Positions 56,412 to 64,000 of a stretch of 64,000 nucleotides of DNA are shown here, one piece after another. Numbering within the stretch: position 1 is the stretch's first letter; every line of letters begins with the position of its first letter. The notes under the pieces are model-generated. The model was not told the DNA's origin and did no database searches. It worked only from the letters and a program-made list of their open reading frames with translations. This DNA is from Novosphingobium sp. G106. Its GTDB lineage: Bacteria; Pseudomonadota; Alphaproteobacteria; Sphingomonadales; Sphingomonadaceae. The stretch lies in NCBI RefSeq assembly GCF_019075875.1, contig NZ_JAHOOZ010000001.1, positions 3,038,001 through 3,102,000 of the forward strand. Reading direction: 5' to 3'. A program made the translations under genes and the position numbers.

Positions 56412-57602
56412 ATGCCAGGTTCATCAGCGCAAATGGAATGGTCGCAATTCGTTGAATCGCTCAAGCCAATCGAGAATACCCTGGCTTACGTCCTCGGCGT
56501 CGAAGACAGTTGGCTGCGGCAGGAAGCCATCCAGCAGATGGCGATGAGCCTCAGCCAAGCCTACGCTCTGCATTTTAGCGATGACCCGCAGCGCCCGCAT
56601 TTCGCACCCTTGCTGAATCCGATCATCAAGTCGGCGGCGCCCAACCCCGACTACATGTATCGGATCGCCTTTATCGACGATTTGGGAACCTATCGAATAT
56701 CCGGCCAGCGAGGGACGAACTTGTTCACGCAGGTCGGCGTGGGATCCGGTTTGGTGGGTGTCGATGACATCCCTGGGCCGCCGTTGGTCAGCCTCGAGCT
56801 GGACGAGGACCTCACCCTTGCTCCCGATGGCAAGTTTTCATTCATTGTGAGCCCGGAACGGCCGGAAGGCTATGAGGGCGACTGGGTCAAGCTCGAAAAG
56901 GGCGCACGCACGGTGAACATTCGCGAGGCCAGTTACGATTGGCTGAACGAGCGCGATGGCGTGTTCTCAATCGTCCGGCTGGATGCAGCCCTACAATATC
57001 GTCGCTGGAGCGAGGCGGAGATTGCCCATGCGCTTGAGCGTATCGCTGGATTCCCGGAACGCTACGCCAAGATTTTCGTCCAATTCGTCAGGACTCTCGA
57101 GAAAAATCCGGTCAACGCCGTTTCCCTGCATGACTGGTCCGGCATTGGCGGGCTCAAGGGGCAAACCTATTACGAGGGTCTGTTCGAAATCGCCGAGGAC
57201 GAGGCGCTCATCCTGGAGACCGAAATTCCCCAAACGGTCCAATATTGGTCGGTACTCCTAGCCGACCGTATATTCAATACGATCGAGTGGGAGAAATGCC
57301 AGTCCAGCATCAACGGCCATCAGGCGACGCTCGACAGCGATGGCAAGTTCCGGGCGGTCATTTCCATTCGCGACCCCGGTGTGCCCAATTGGCTGGAAAC
57401 CGCCGGCCGAACGCAAGGCGTTGTCCAGGGGCGCTGGCTCAAGGCCGACACGGCGCCGGTGCCCACGTTGAAACGCGTCAAGGTTGCTGACGTACGAGCT
57501 CACCTGCCGGCCGGGACACCTGTGTTCGGCGAAAACGAACGACGTGAACAATTGCTCAAGCGTTGGGAGGGGGGCACAACTTCGCCGGAAATGGTAGGGT
57601 GA
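56412..57602 (+). CDS. DUF1214 domain-containing protein
   Basis: The 396-residue protein has the C-terminal DUF1214 signature (INGHQATLDSDGKFRAVISIRDPGVPNWLET, then GVVQGRWLKAD) and an N-terminal alpha-rich part (LAYVLGVEDSWLRQEAIQQM). No signal peptide is present. Proteins of this kind occur beside steroid and hydrocarbon catabolic genes in sphingomonads and actinobacteria, but their activity is unknown. It follows VOC by 24 bp with a cacaggag RBS and ends the operon. Confidence 0.82.
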   Translation: MPGSSAQMEWSQFVESLKPIENTLAYVLGVEDSWLRQEAIQQMAMSLSQAYALHFSDDPQRPHFAPLLNPIIKSAAPNPDYMYRIAFIDDLGTYRISGQRGTNLFTQVGVGSGLVGVDDIPGPPLVSLELDEDLTLAPDGKFSFIVSPERPEGYEGDWVKLEKGARTVNIREASYDWLNERDGVFSIVRLDAALQYRRWSEAEIAHALERIAGFPERYAKIFVQFVRTLEKNPVNAVSLHDWSGIGGLKGQTYYEGLFEIAEDEALILETEIPQTVQYWSVLLADRIFNTIEWEKCQSSINGHQATLDSDGKFRAVISIRDPGVPNWLETAGRTQGVVQGRWLKADTAPVPTLKRVKVADVRAHLPAGTPVFGENERREQLLKRWEGGTTSPEMVG

Positions 57603-57625
57603 TAGCCACACCTTTCAGCGCATAG

Positions 57626-57648
57626 GCCCGATGTTCGACCTCGGGCCA
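57626..57648. terminator. Hairpin between converging DUF1214 and GMC genes
   Basis: A 7-bp stem (ggcccga / tcgggcc) with a nine-base loop lies 24 bp after the DUF1214 stop and before the leftward GMC gene end (57794). No U-tract is present on either strand. It is a candidate bidirectional terminator. Confidence 0.4.
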
Positions 57649-57793
57649 AATGCCGCAGCAATGTCACGACCTACAACGTACTGGTACTTCTGAACTCTTC
57701 CGGCAAGATGTATGGATTCCGACCCGGCCCACGCCTGAATAGGCGGCAAGCCATGCAGCAGCGATCAGGACCAGAGTTTGGTACTTCCAAGGC

Positions 57794-59377
57794 TCAGTTT
57801 AAGCGTCGGATGATATTCGCCGCGCGTTCCGCGATAGCGATGGTCGCGGCGTTGGTATTGCCGGAAACGATCGTGGGCATGACTGAGGCATCCACCACCC
57901 GCAGTCGTTCGACACCGCGCACCTTGAGCTCGGGGTCGACTACGGCGTCCTCGCCGCCCATCCGGCAAGTGCCCACGGGATGATAGCCGTGACTTGCATG
58001 GTCGCGGATATACCGATCCCAGCTCGCCGCGTCCTTTGGCGCCGGGTCTGGCGAGATGTTCCCCGTGATGTGACCTGCGAGCGGTTGAGCCGCGAATAGC
58101 CGCTCGATAAATAGCGCGGCCTTGCGAAGGCGCGCGACGTCGCGAGGGTCGCCCAAGTGCCGATGATTGATTACCGGCTTGTCGACCGGATCCGAGCTGC
58201 GCAAGCGGATTATGCCACGACTGTCAGGCCTCATGCTGCTGCCGCCGATCGTGATACCAGCCCGTTTTGCCATGACGGCTTTGCCCCCGGCAAACTCGAT
58301 CGCCAGAGGAAGGAAGCTGAATGTGAGGTCTGGCTCACTCATGTCGCAGGAAGACCGGGTACCTGCCATAACCTGAACCGCTGCCGCTGCCATCGGGCCT
58401 TTGAGAGTCAGGGCCCAGCGGGTCAGATCGCGGGCTAAGGTCCAGGCGTTGAAAGGGCTGTTGTAGGTCGGCACATCGACATATTTGCTGATGCTTACGC
58501 CGCAATGCTCCTGCAGATTTTGGCCGACTGGCCGGTCCGATAACACCTCGATCCCGAGCGATCGCAGATGCTCGGCCGGACCGATTCCCGATCGCATCAG
58601 GATCGCGGGCGATCCGATGGCGCCCGCGCTGACGATGACTTCATTGGCGTGGAAATCTCTCGGGGTTCCATTTTCGAGAATTCGCACACCCACCGCCAGA
58701 CGGCCCGTGAACAAAATCTTGTCGACGAGCGTGCCGGTCCGAACTTCAAGATTTTTCCGCTTGGCGGCCGCAGCCAGGTAGGTTCGGGCCGTGCTCCTGC
58801 GCAGGCCACCCGCTGCAGTTGTGAATATCTCATAGACGCCTTCCTGATAGCCCTGCGTATAGTCGTCTAGGTGCGGCGAGCCCAGGTTAGCGAAGGTCTG
58901 GATGACGGCATCCGTCAGCGAATGGCGCGCGTTGGCCCGTCCGACGGGCATCGGCCCGTGACTCCCGTGAAACTGCGACGGCGTCCCCTGAAAATCCTCC
59001 GATTTTCGAAAAGCCGCCAGCATGGCTTCCCACGTCCAGCCAGCGGCGCCCGCGGCTACCCAACGGGCATAATCCTCCCGCTGCCCGCGAACGTATATCA
59101 TCCCGTTCATCGAGCTGGAGCCACCGAGCATCCGCCCGCCCGACCAAGTGGCCGAGCGCCCTCCAAGAGAGGGATCGGGTTCCACCGGGTAGCTCCAGTC
59201 GCGGCTCTTGTGGCCCATCAGGGCGAATGAACCGGCAGGCATCCGGACAAAGAGAGACCGATCCGATCCTCCCGCTTCCAACAGGAGGACCCTGCAGTGC
59301 GGATCTTCCGTCAGCCGCGCGGCAAGGACTGCGCCGGCACTGCCTGCTCCAATTATGACGAAATCCCAGCTGTTCAC
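57794..59377 (-). CDS. GMC-family FAD-dependent oxidoreductase
   Basis: The 527-residue flavoprotein has the dinucleotide-binding [40 protein letters not shown], the catalytic-region [13 protein letters not shown] and the C-terminal [14 protein letters not shown]. It would oxidise an alcohol to aldehyde or ketone, as choline or polyethylene-glycol dehydrogenases do. It begins 13 bp after the P450 stop, so P450 and GMC are likely co-transcribed and act in sequence. Confidence 0.92.
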   Translation of the reverse strand: MNSWDFVIIGAGSAGAVLAARLTEDPHCRVLLLEAGGSDRSLFVRMPAGSFALMGHKSRDWSYPVEPDPSLGGRSATWSGGRMLGGSSSMNGMIYVRGQREDYARWVAAGAAGWTWEAMLAAFRKSEDFQGTPSQFHGSHGPMPVGRANARHSLTDAVIQTFANLGSPHLDDYTQGYQEGVYEIFTTAAGGLRRSTARTYLAAAAKRKNLEVRTGTLVDKILFTGRLAVGVRILENGTPRDFHANEVIVSAGAIGSPAILMRSGIGPAEHLRSLGIEVLSDRPVGQNLQEHCGVSISKYVDVPTYNSPFNAWTLARDLTRWALTLKGPMAAAAVQVMAGTRSSCDMSEPDLTFSFLPLAIEFAGGKAVMAKRAGITIGGSSMRPDSRGIIRLRSSDPVDKPVINHRHLGDPRDVARLRKAALFIERLFAAQPLAGHITGNISPDPAPKDAASWDRYIRDHASHGYHPVGTCRMGGEDAVVDPELKVRGVERLRVVDASVMPTIVSGNTNAATIAIAERAANIIRRLN

Positions 59378-59390
59378 GGCTCCTGGTCCA

Positions 59391-60599
59391 TCATTCCAAT
59401 ATCAAATCCAGCCGGTCGATACCCGGCACGGACCCCATGTGGATTGGAACCGTGCCGTCGGGATCGACGTGAAAATCGGGAATCAGCTTGAGCCACTCTT
59501 CGAGGAACACCCGGATCTCTGCCCGAGCCAATGACGCCCCCACGCATTTATGCGGCCCGTTCCCGAAAGTGTTGTGCACCGGAGCATTGTTGATGAAATT
59601 TTCCGGTCGGTCGAAGTCGACGGCAAAGGCGTCCTTGTAGAGACGTTCGTCGATGCTGGAGCATCCGATCGGGACGAGCACCATTTCGTCCGCCTTCATC
59701 AGCGCTCCCTTGCGCTCGACGTCCTGGAGGATGAGGCGGCCTGTATTGGAAAGCCCGTGACGCCGCAGGTACTCTTCGGCAGCCTTGGGTATAACCGCCG
59801 GATCCTCGATGATCCGGCGCCTGTGCTCGGGATGCTGTGCGAGATGGCGCGCCGTGAAAGTCAGCACTGACGCGACCGTATCGAGCCCGCCGAAGAACAC
59901 GAGCAGGGCCATGCCGATGACTTCTTGCTCGCCGCCAAAGCGCGGATTGTCGCGCCAGCCCGCAATTGCGCTGAGCAGGTCGCCGCCGGGCTTGGCATGC
60001 CGCTCGTCGATCTTGGCCTGGATGTACCGCAAAGCGGGCCCGATTGCCCGATCCTTGTCCTCGATGGTCGTGGCACGAAGGTAACCTTCGCCCCAGGCGA
60101 TGAATTCCAGCCGCCGCTCGACCGGAAGATCGACGATGCCAAGGAACATGACCACGGGCAGGATCCGGGAGAAGTCCGCGACGAAATCGCAACGGCCTTT
60201 CGCCTTGATCGTTTGGATGAGCTCGATCGCGATACCGCGCGCCTGTTCGGTCATCGCAGCCACTCGCGATGGCGTGAAGAATGGATTCATGACGGCGCGA
60301 TACCGCGCGTGGAGTGGCGGATCGACGGTCAGCGGCGGCATCTTGACCCGCTCCATGCCACGCGGAATCTGGAAGACTTCGTGGCTGAATATCTGGAAGT
60401 TTTCTTGCACCCATTTGATGTCTTCGGCCCTTGTCACGATCCAGTGGCCGCCGTTGCGACCAGTCCACAGGATGTCATGGCCGTGATCCTGCAACTTTCG
60501 CAGGACCGTATAGTTATCCTCGCCCTCCGGAATGGGCCCGTTGTAGTCGAAGTCCACGACCAGCTCCGCGGGAACGTGGTCCGGCTTGTCGATCATCAT
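59391..60599 (-). CDS. Cytochrome P450
   Basis: The 402-residue soluble P450 has the haem motif [17 protein letters not shown] with Cys352. ExxR is at Glu276-Arg279 (EYLR), and the I-helix carries FFGGLDTV (residues 235-242). It resembles CYP108/111-like terpene and hydrocarbon hydroxylases in length and motifs. A ferredoxin and reductase are not encoded here. The gene upstream is divergent (ECH at 60796). Together with the downstream GMC oxidase it would hydroxylate a substrate and oxidise the resulting alcohol. Confidence 0.93.
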   Translation of the reverse strand: MMIDKPDHVPAELVVDFDYNGPIPEGEDNYTVLRKLQDHGHDILWTGRNGGHWIVTRAEDIKWVQENFQIFSHEVFQIPRGMERVKMPPLTVDPPLHARYRAVMNPFFTPSRVAAMTEQARGIAIELIQTIKAKGRCDFVADFSRILPVVMFLGIVDLPVERRLEFIAWGEGYLRATTIEDKDRAIGPALRYIQAKIDERHAKPGGDLLSAIAGWRDNPRFGGEQEVIGMALLVFFGGLDTVASVLTFTARHLAQHPEHRRRIIEDPAVIPKAAEEYLRRHGLSNTGRLILQDVERKGALMKADEMVLVPIGCSSIDERLYKDAFAVDFDRPENFINNAPVHNTFGNGPHKCVGASLARAEIRVFLEEWLKLIPDFHVDPDGTVPIHMGSVPGIDRLDLILE

Positions 60600-60795
60600 C
60601 GCAGTTCCCTCTCGCCCGCGCCCTCAGGCACCTGCCTTCACGCACCTGCCGTAAGGCGCCAGCAGGCTCGACCCGAGTCGAAGCTCACCATGACGCTTTT
60701 CAATCCGAATTCAAAAAAAGTAATGTGTTCCTTTCAAACAGGACAGCCGCTGTTGGCGCGAGGCCGCATGCCCCGGGTGTGCACAGGAGAATGGA

Positions 60796-61617
60796 ATGAG
60801 TGTTAGCTACGCAACGGAAGCGGTCTTGCTCGATGTATCTGACGGTATCGCCACCATAACTTTGAACCGCCCAAGCGAGGGCAATGCGATCACACGAGAC
60901 CTGACCTTGGGCATGCAGGCGATCTGGGCGGAGGTGAAACGCAATCCGGATATCCGGGTGGCAATCGTAACGGGTGCGGGCGAACGCCACTTCTGCACGG
61001 GCGCTTCAGCCGGCGGTCTAAAAGGCGGCGATGAGGGATTAGGCCTGGCTAATGGCCCGCTTAATGAGGTGGTCAGGCTCAGTCCCCATCATAATGACGT
61101 CTGGAAGCCTGTCATCTGCATCGTCAACGGCCTGTGCAACGGGGGCGGACTGCACTTTGTTGTGGATTCAGACATCGTAGTCGCGCCGCAAACGGCAGCA
61201 TTCATGGATACCCATGTCAACCTGGGTCAAGTCGGCGCGCTGGAGAACATCGGACTTGCGCGCCGGATGACCTTGGGAAGCGCACTGCTCCTGACGCTGG
61301 TCGGTCGCGATTACAGGATGTCGGCCGAGCGCGCGCATCAACTCGGGCTCGTCGATATCCTTGAGCCGACGCTGGCGGAGGCAGTGGCTACTGGCCGCAA
61401 GTTGGCTGCCTCGATCGCACGGAACAGCCCGCAGGCCGTCACACTCTCAAAACAAGCACTCTGGGCGTCGATGGAGCTCGGCTACAAACAGGCCCAGGAG
61501 CTCGGGTGGCAGTTCGTCAAGCAGCAGTGGAACCATCCCGATTTCGATGAAGGTCCGCGCGCGTTCATGGAAAAGCGCCAGCCCGAATGGAACCCGGATC
61601 CCAACGCACGCCGCTAG
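60796..61617 (+). CDS. Enoyl-CoA hydratase/isomerase family protein
   Basis: The 273-residue crotonase-fold protein has the N-terminal VSDGIATITLNRP, the CoA/oxyanion region HFCTGASAGGL with NGLCNGGGLHFV, and HVNLGQVGALENIG. The ending KQQWNHPDFDEGPRAFMEKRQPEW is typical of ring-cleaving or beta-oxidation crotonases. The RBS acaggaga precedes ATG 60796. It is divergent from the P450-GMC pair. Which CoA ester it acts on is unknown. Confidence 0.9.
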   Translation: MSVSYATEAVLLDVSDGIATITLNRPSEGNAITRDLTLGMQAIWAEVKRNPDIRVAIVTGAGERHFCTGASAGGLKGGDEGLGLANGPLNEVVRLSPHHNDVWKPVICIVNGLCNGGGLHFVVDSDIVVAPQTAAFMDTHVNLGQVGALENIGLARRMTLGSALLLTLVGRDYRMSAERAHQLGLVDILEPTLAEAVATGRKLAASIARNSPQAVTLSKQALWASMELGYKQAQELGWQFVKQQWNHPDFDEGPRAFMEKRQPEWNPDPNARR

Positions 61618-61827
61618 AACGTCAGGCGGCGAGATTTATTCCCCAACGATGGCCCGCGTAAAAAAAACCCGTGAATTTGCGCCGACATAGGTGCGGATGC
61701 AGGCGTAGCAACTGCGTAACTGCCGTAGTCCTCAAATGGGTAATATGATCGCGTAAAGGTCCGTATTATCGGTCTTGCTTGGCCTACGTGCGACAAGCAA
61801 GACCCGCGATGCCATTGGAGAGACAGC

Positions 61828-63582
61828 ATGTCTGAATATGATCTTGTCATCCGCAAGGGCACGGTGGTTGACGGGCTTGGAAACGCGCCGGTTCAGGCAG
61901 ACGTAGCCGTGAAAGATGGTGTGATCGTCGATGTCGGATCATTCAAGGGCCGTGGCGGCAAGGAAATCGACGCAACGGGCTGTGTCGTAACCCCCGGGTT
62001 TATCGATGTTCACACGCATTATGACGGCCAGATCACATGGGACACCCGCATGGTCCCCTCCTCCAATCATGGCGTGACGACAGTCGTGATGGGGAATTGC
62101 GGAGTGGGCTTCGCTCCGGCCCGCGCGACGGACCATGAACTGGTGATCAAACTGATGGAGGGCGTCGAGGATATTCCCGAAGTTGTGATGGCCGAGGGTG
62201 TGCCGTGGAACTGGACGAGCTTCCCCGATTATCTCGATGCATTGGAGCAGCGCAGATCCGACGTCGATTTCGCCACGCAGCTTCCGCACAGCCCGCTTCG
62301 GGTCTTTGTCATGGGTCAGCGAGGCGTGGACCTGGAGCCGGCAACGGACGAGGATCTTCGCGAAATGAGGCGCCTGACCACGGAAGCCATCCGAGCCGGA
62401 GCGCTCGGCGTGTCGACCTCGCGACACCTGTTCCATCGCTTTCGCAGCGGCGAATTCGCGCCGTCGATCGGGACCGATGACAAGGAACTGGAAACGCTCG
62501 CGCTCGGGCTTAAAGACGCAGGATCGGGCGTATTTCAGTGCATTCCCCGTCTGGACAGTCCCGTGGAAGTCGAAATGGGAACCCTCAAGCACGTCGCCCG
62601 CACGTCAGGACGTCCGGTCAATTTCAGCCTCATCACGTCCAACATCGAATATATGCCCGAAGTAGAGGCCGCCGGTAAGGAGGGCCTGACCCTGCGCGCC
62701 CATTTCGCACCTCGACCAACAGGGGTCCTGTTCGGACTCGACCTGAGCTACCACCCTTTCTCTTTGCGCCCCAGCTACCGCGCCATCGCCGACTTGCCGC
62801 TGGACGAAAAAGTCGCGATCCTGAGCAACCCGGAATTCCGGCAACGTCTGCTGGCCGAGGAGGAGGAGGATTCTAACCCCGCCTTCGTGCAAATCGTAAA
62901 CATGCGCAACTACCTGTTCAAACTCGAAAATCCGATCGATTACCACGCCACGCTCGGCGACAGCCTGAACGCGAAGGCCGAGAGCACCAGCAGGCCGCTC
63001 GACGAACTGATTTACGATGCGCTGCTCGAAGATGGAGGCCACTGCGTCCTTGCTTTGTTCTCGAAGGACCCGCGGGACTACATAGAGACCATGCACGCCC
63101 TGGTTGAGAGCGATAATGCGGTGATGAGTCTGGGCGATGGCGGCGCGCACTACGGGATGATCTGCGACGCCGGCTACACCACCTACATGCTCGCGCAGCG
63201 CTTGCATGGCCCACTCCAGCACAGCCTGCCGCAGCTTATCATGGCAATGACAAGCCGCCCTGCGACCTCTGTCGGCTTAGGCGATCGAGGGGTTCTGGCA
63301 GCGGGCTACAAGGCCGACCTAAACGTCATAGACCTGGACAGAATCGCAATCCACCGCCCCGAAGTCGTTCGCGACCTGCCTGCGGGTGGCAAGCGATTGT
63401 TCCAGCGCTCGGAAGGTTACCGCGCAACCATCGTCGGCGGAGTGCTGACCCAGGCCAACGATCAGCCGACGGGGGGAGTTGCCTGGTCGGCTGATCCGGG
63501 GAACGCGTGCAATTCCGAGCGCCCCTCGCCTCGTTGCCTGAGAACCCGGCACACAAACGCGGGTAGATGGCCCAAGTATTAG
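61828..63582 (+). CDS. N-acyl-D-amino-acid deacylase-like amidohydrolase, C-terminus frameshifted at G6
   Basis: The metal-dependent hydrolase has zinc ligands in FIDVHTHYDGQ (His62, His64), GNCGVGFAP, and the late DGGAHYG with a catalytic Asp. It probably cleaves an amide, hydantoin or lactone. The shown frame ends with unrelated residues. Reading five rather than six Gs at 63471-63476 gives PTGELPGRLIRG ending IPSAPRLVA with TGA at 63539-63541, as family members end. The true gene is therefore probably 61828-63541. It is preceded by a 210-bp gap after ECH. Confidence 0.85.
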   Translation: MSEYDLVIRKGTVVDGLGNAPVQADVAVKDGVIVDVGSFKGRGGKEIDATGCVVTPGFIDVHTHYDGQITWDTRMVPSSNHGVTTVVMGNCGVGFAPARATDHELVIKLMEGVEDIPEVVMAEGVPWNWTSFPDYLDALEQRRSDVDFATQLPHSPLRVFVMGQRGVDLEPATDEDLREMRRLTTEAIRAGALGVSTSRHLFHRFRSGEFAPSIGTDDKELETLALGLKDAGSGVFQCIPRLDSPVEVEMGTLKHVARTSGRPVNFSLITSNIEYMPEVEAAGKEGLTLRAHFAPRPTGVLFGLDLSYHPFSLRPSYRAIADLPLDEKVAILSNPEFRQRLLAEEEEDSNPAFVQIVNMRNYLFKLENPIDYHATLGDSLNAKAESTSRPLDELIYDALLEDGGHCVLALFSKDPRDYIETMHALVESDNAVMSLGDGGAHYGMICDAGYTTYMLAQRLHGPLQHSLPQLIMAMTSRPATSVGLGDRGVLAAGYKADLNVIDLDRIAIHRPEVVRDLPAGGKRLFQRSEGYRATIVGGVLTQANDQPTGGVAWSADPGNACNSERPSPRCLRTRHTNAGRWPKY

Positions 63583-63654
63583 ATCATCCGAACTGGTCCG
63601 TAAAACGTGACCGGGCGCTTCCTGCAAAAGGTCCGCCTCGCCGAGCCGGCACGT

Positions 63655-64000
63655 TCAGGCTTCGGCGATCTCCTGCAGAAGCTTGTCTCGCATCTCGCGT
63701 TTCAGCAATTTGCCGTTAGCGTTACGTGGCAGCGGATCTGCAAGAATGGTATAGGTTTCGGGTCGCTTGTAGTCGGCAAGCCGCGCCGTGCAATGCGCCT
63801 TCAGATCCGCTTCGCTGACCATCTCGCCGCGCAGAGACACGAAGGCATGGACACGCTCGCCAAGAATCGGACAGGGTTTGGCGACGACCGCGCTTTCCAG
63901 TACGCCGGGATGCTCCATCAGCGCACTTTCCACTTCGGCCGTATAGATCTTGTAGCCGCCTCGGTTGATCATATCCTTGATGCGATCGAGCACGCGGATG
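63655..64000 (-). CDS. AMP-binding acyl-CoA synthetase, C-terminal part (cut by window edge)
   Basis: Read leftwards, the visible residues carry the C-terminal adenylation subdomain: DRIKDMINRGGYKIYTAEVES (A8-like hinge with the RIKDM Lys), HPGVLESAVVAKP and the conserved catalytic Lys in PRNANGKLLKREM. The N-terminal P-loop part lies beyond position 64000. It would activate an acid in the same pathway and converges on the amidohydrolase. It is independent of the synthetase at 43142. Confidence 0.85.
   Translation of the reverse strand, partial: IRVLDRIKDMINRGGYKIYTAEVESALMEHPGVLESAVVAKPCPILGERVHAFVSLRGEMVSEADLKAHCTARLADYKRPETYTILADPLPRNANGKLLKREMRDKLLQEIAEA

Noticed and set aside
1..64000. 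CRISPR arrays, transposases, integrases and rRNA genes
   Set aside because: None was found: no regularly spaced repeats and no DDE, tyrosine or serine recombinase motifs among the frames examined.

Overview
The window is a high-GC alphaproteobacterial chromosome or large-replicon segment, most like a sphingomonad (Sphingomonas, Novosphingobium or Sphingobium). Three TonB-dependent receptors of the sphingomonad type (two intact, one frameshifted), many SDR oxidoreductases, ring-hydroxylating and CoA-linked catabolic genes, and many TetR, LysR, GntR, IclR and LuxR regulators point that way. No rRNA, tRNA, CRISPR array or transposase was found. The genus is inferred from gene content only.

Left part (1-23.5 kb, high GC). 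A truncated TetR gene and a LysR regulator precede two paralogous cytoplasmic molybdopterin oxidoreductases that flank an SDR. AraC and IclR regulators follow, with a frameshifted uncharacterised gene between them. Next come a TonB receptor, an OmpA-family protein, a nitroreductase, and a complete EmrAB/NodT tripartite efflux operon. That operon holds a 44-residue membrane-protein gene and is divergent from a TetR gene across GGTAC-N6-GTACC palindromes. A scar made of the 3' ends of a FAD-linked oxidase and a cytochrome P450 follows, then a second TonB receptor and another TetR.

Junction (23.5-25.4 kb). Two copies of a tRNA-Ser 3'-end-like sequence flank about 1 kb holding one orphan gene and short repeats. 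This looks like a remnant attachment region. Beyond it the base composition drops and becomes mosaic.

Right part (25.4-64 kb). This is a dense accessory catabolic region. It holds a ring-hydroxylating oxygenase (beta then alpha) with an MFE2-type SDR, a TonB receptor, a succinyl-CoA:3-ketoacid CoA-transferase pair and 3-hydroxyacyl-CoA dehydrogenase. It also has three enoyl-CoA hydratases, a 3-alpha-hydroxysteroid-dehydrogenase-like SDR, an acyl-CoA carboxylase beta chain, acyl-CoA ligases, a SnoaL-like protein and a class C beta-lactamase-like esterase. An ACAD / APH-type kinase / enoyl-CoA hydratase operon resembles phosphorylative 4-hydroxyacyl-CoA catabolism. A Zn-alcohol dehydrogenase / sulfotransferase / VOC / DUF1214 operon, a P450-GMC oxidase pair and a D-aminoacylase-like amidohydrolase complete it. 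Together they suggest uptake, oxidation, CoA activation and beta-oxidation-like cleavage of a hydrophobic alicyclic or terpenoid/steroid-like substrate. The substrate is not determined by the sequence.

A striking feature is that six otherwise full-length genes are each thrown out of frame by one base in a G or C run of 5-8 bases. Systematic homopolymer sequencing error is the simplest explanation. True decay or phase variation cannot be excluded.
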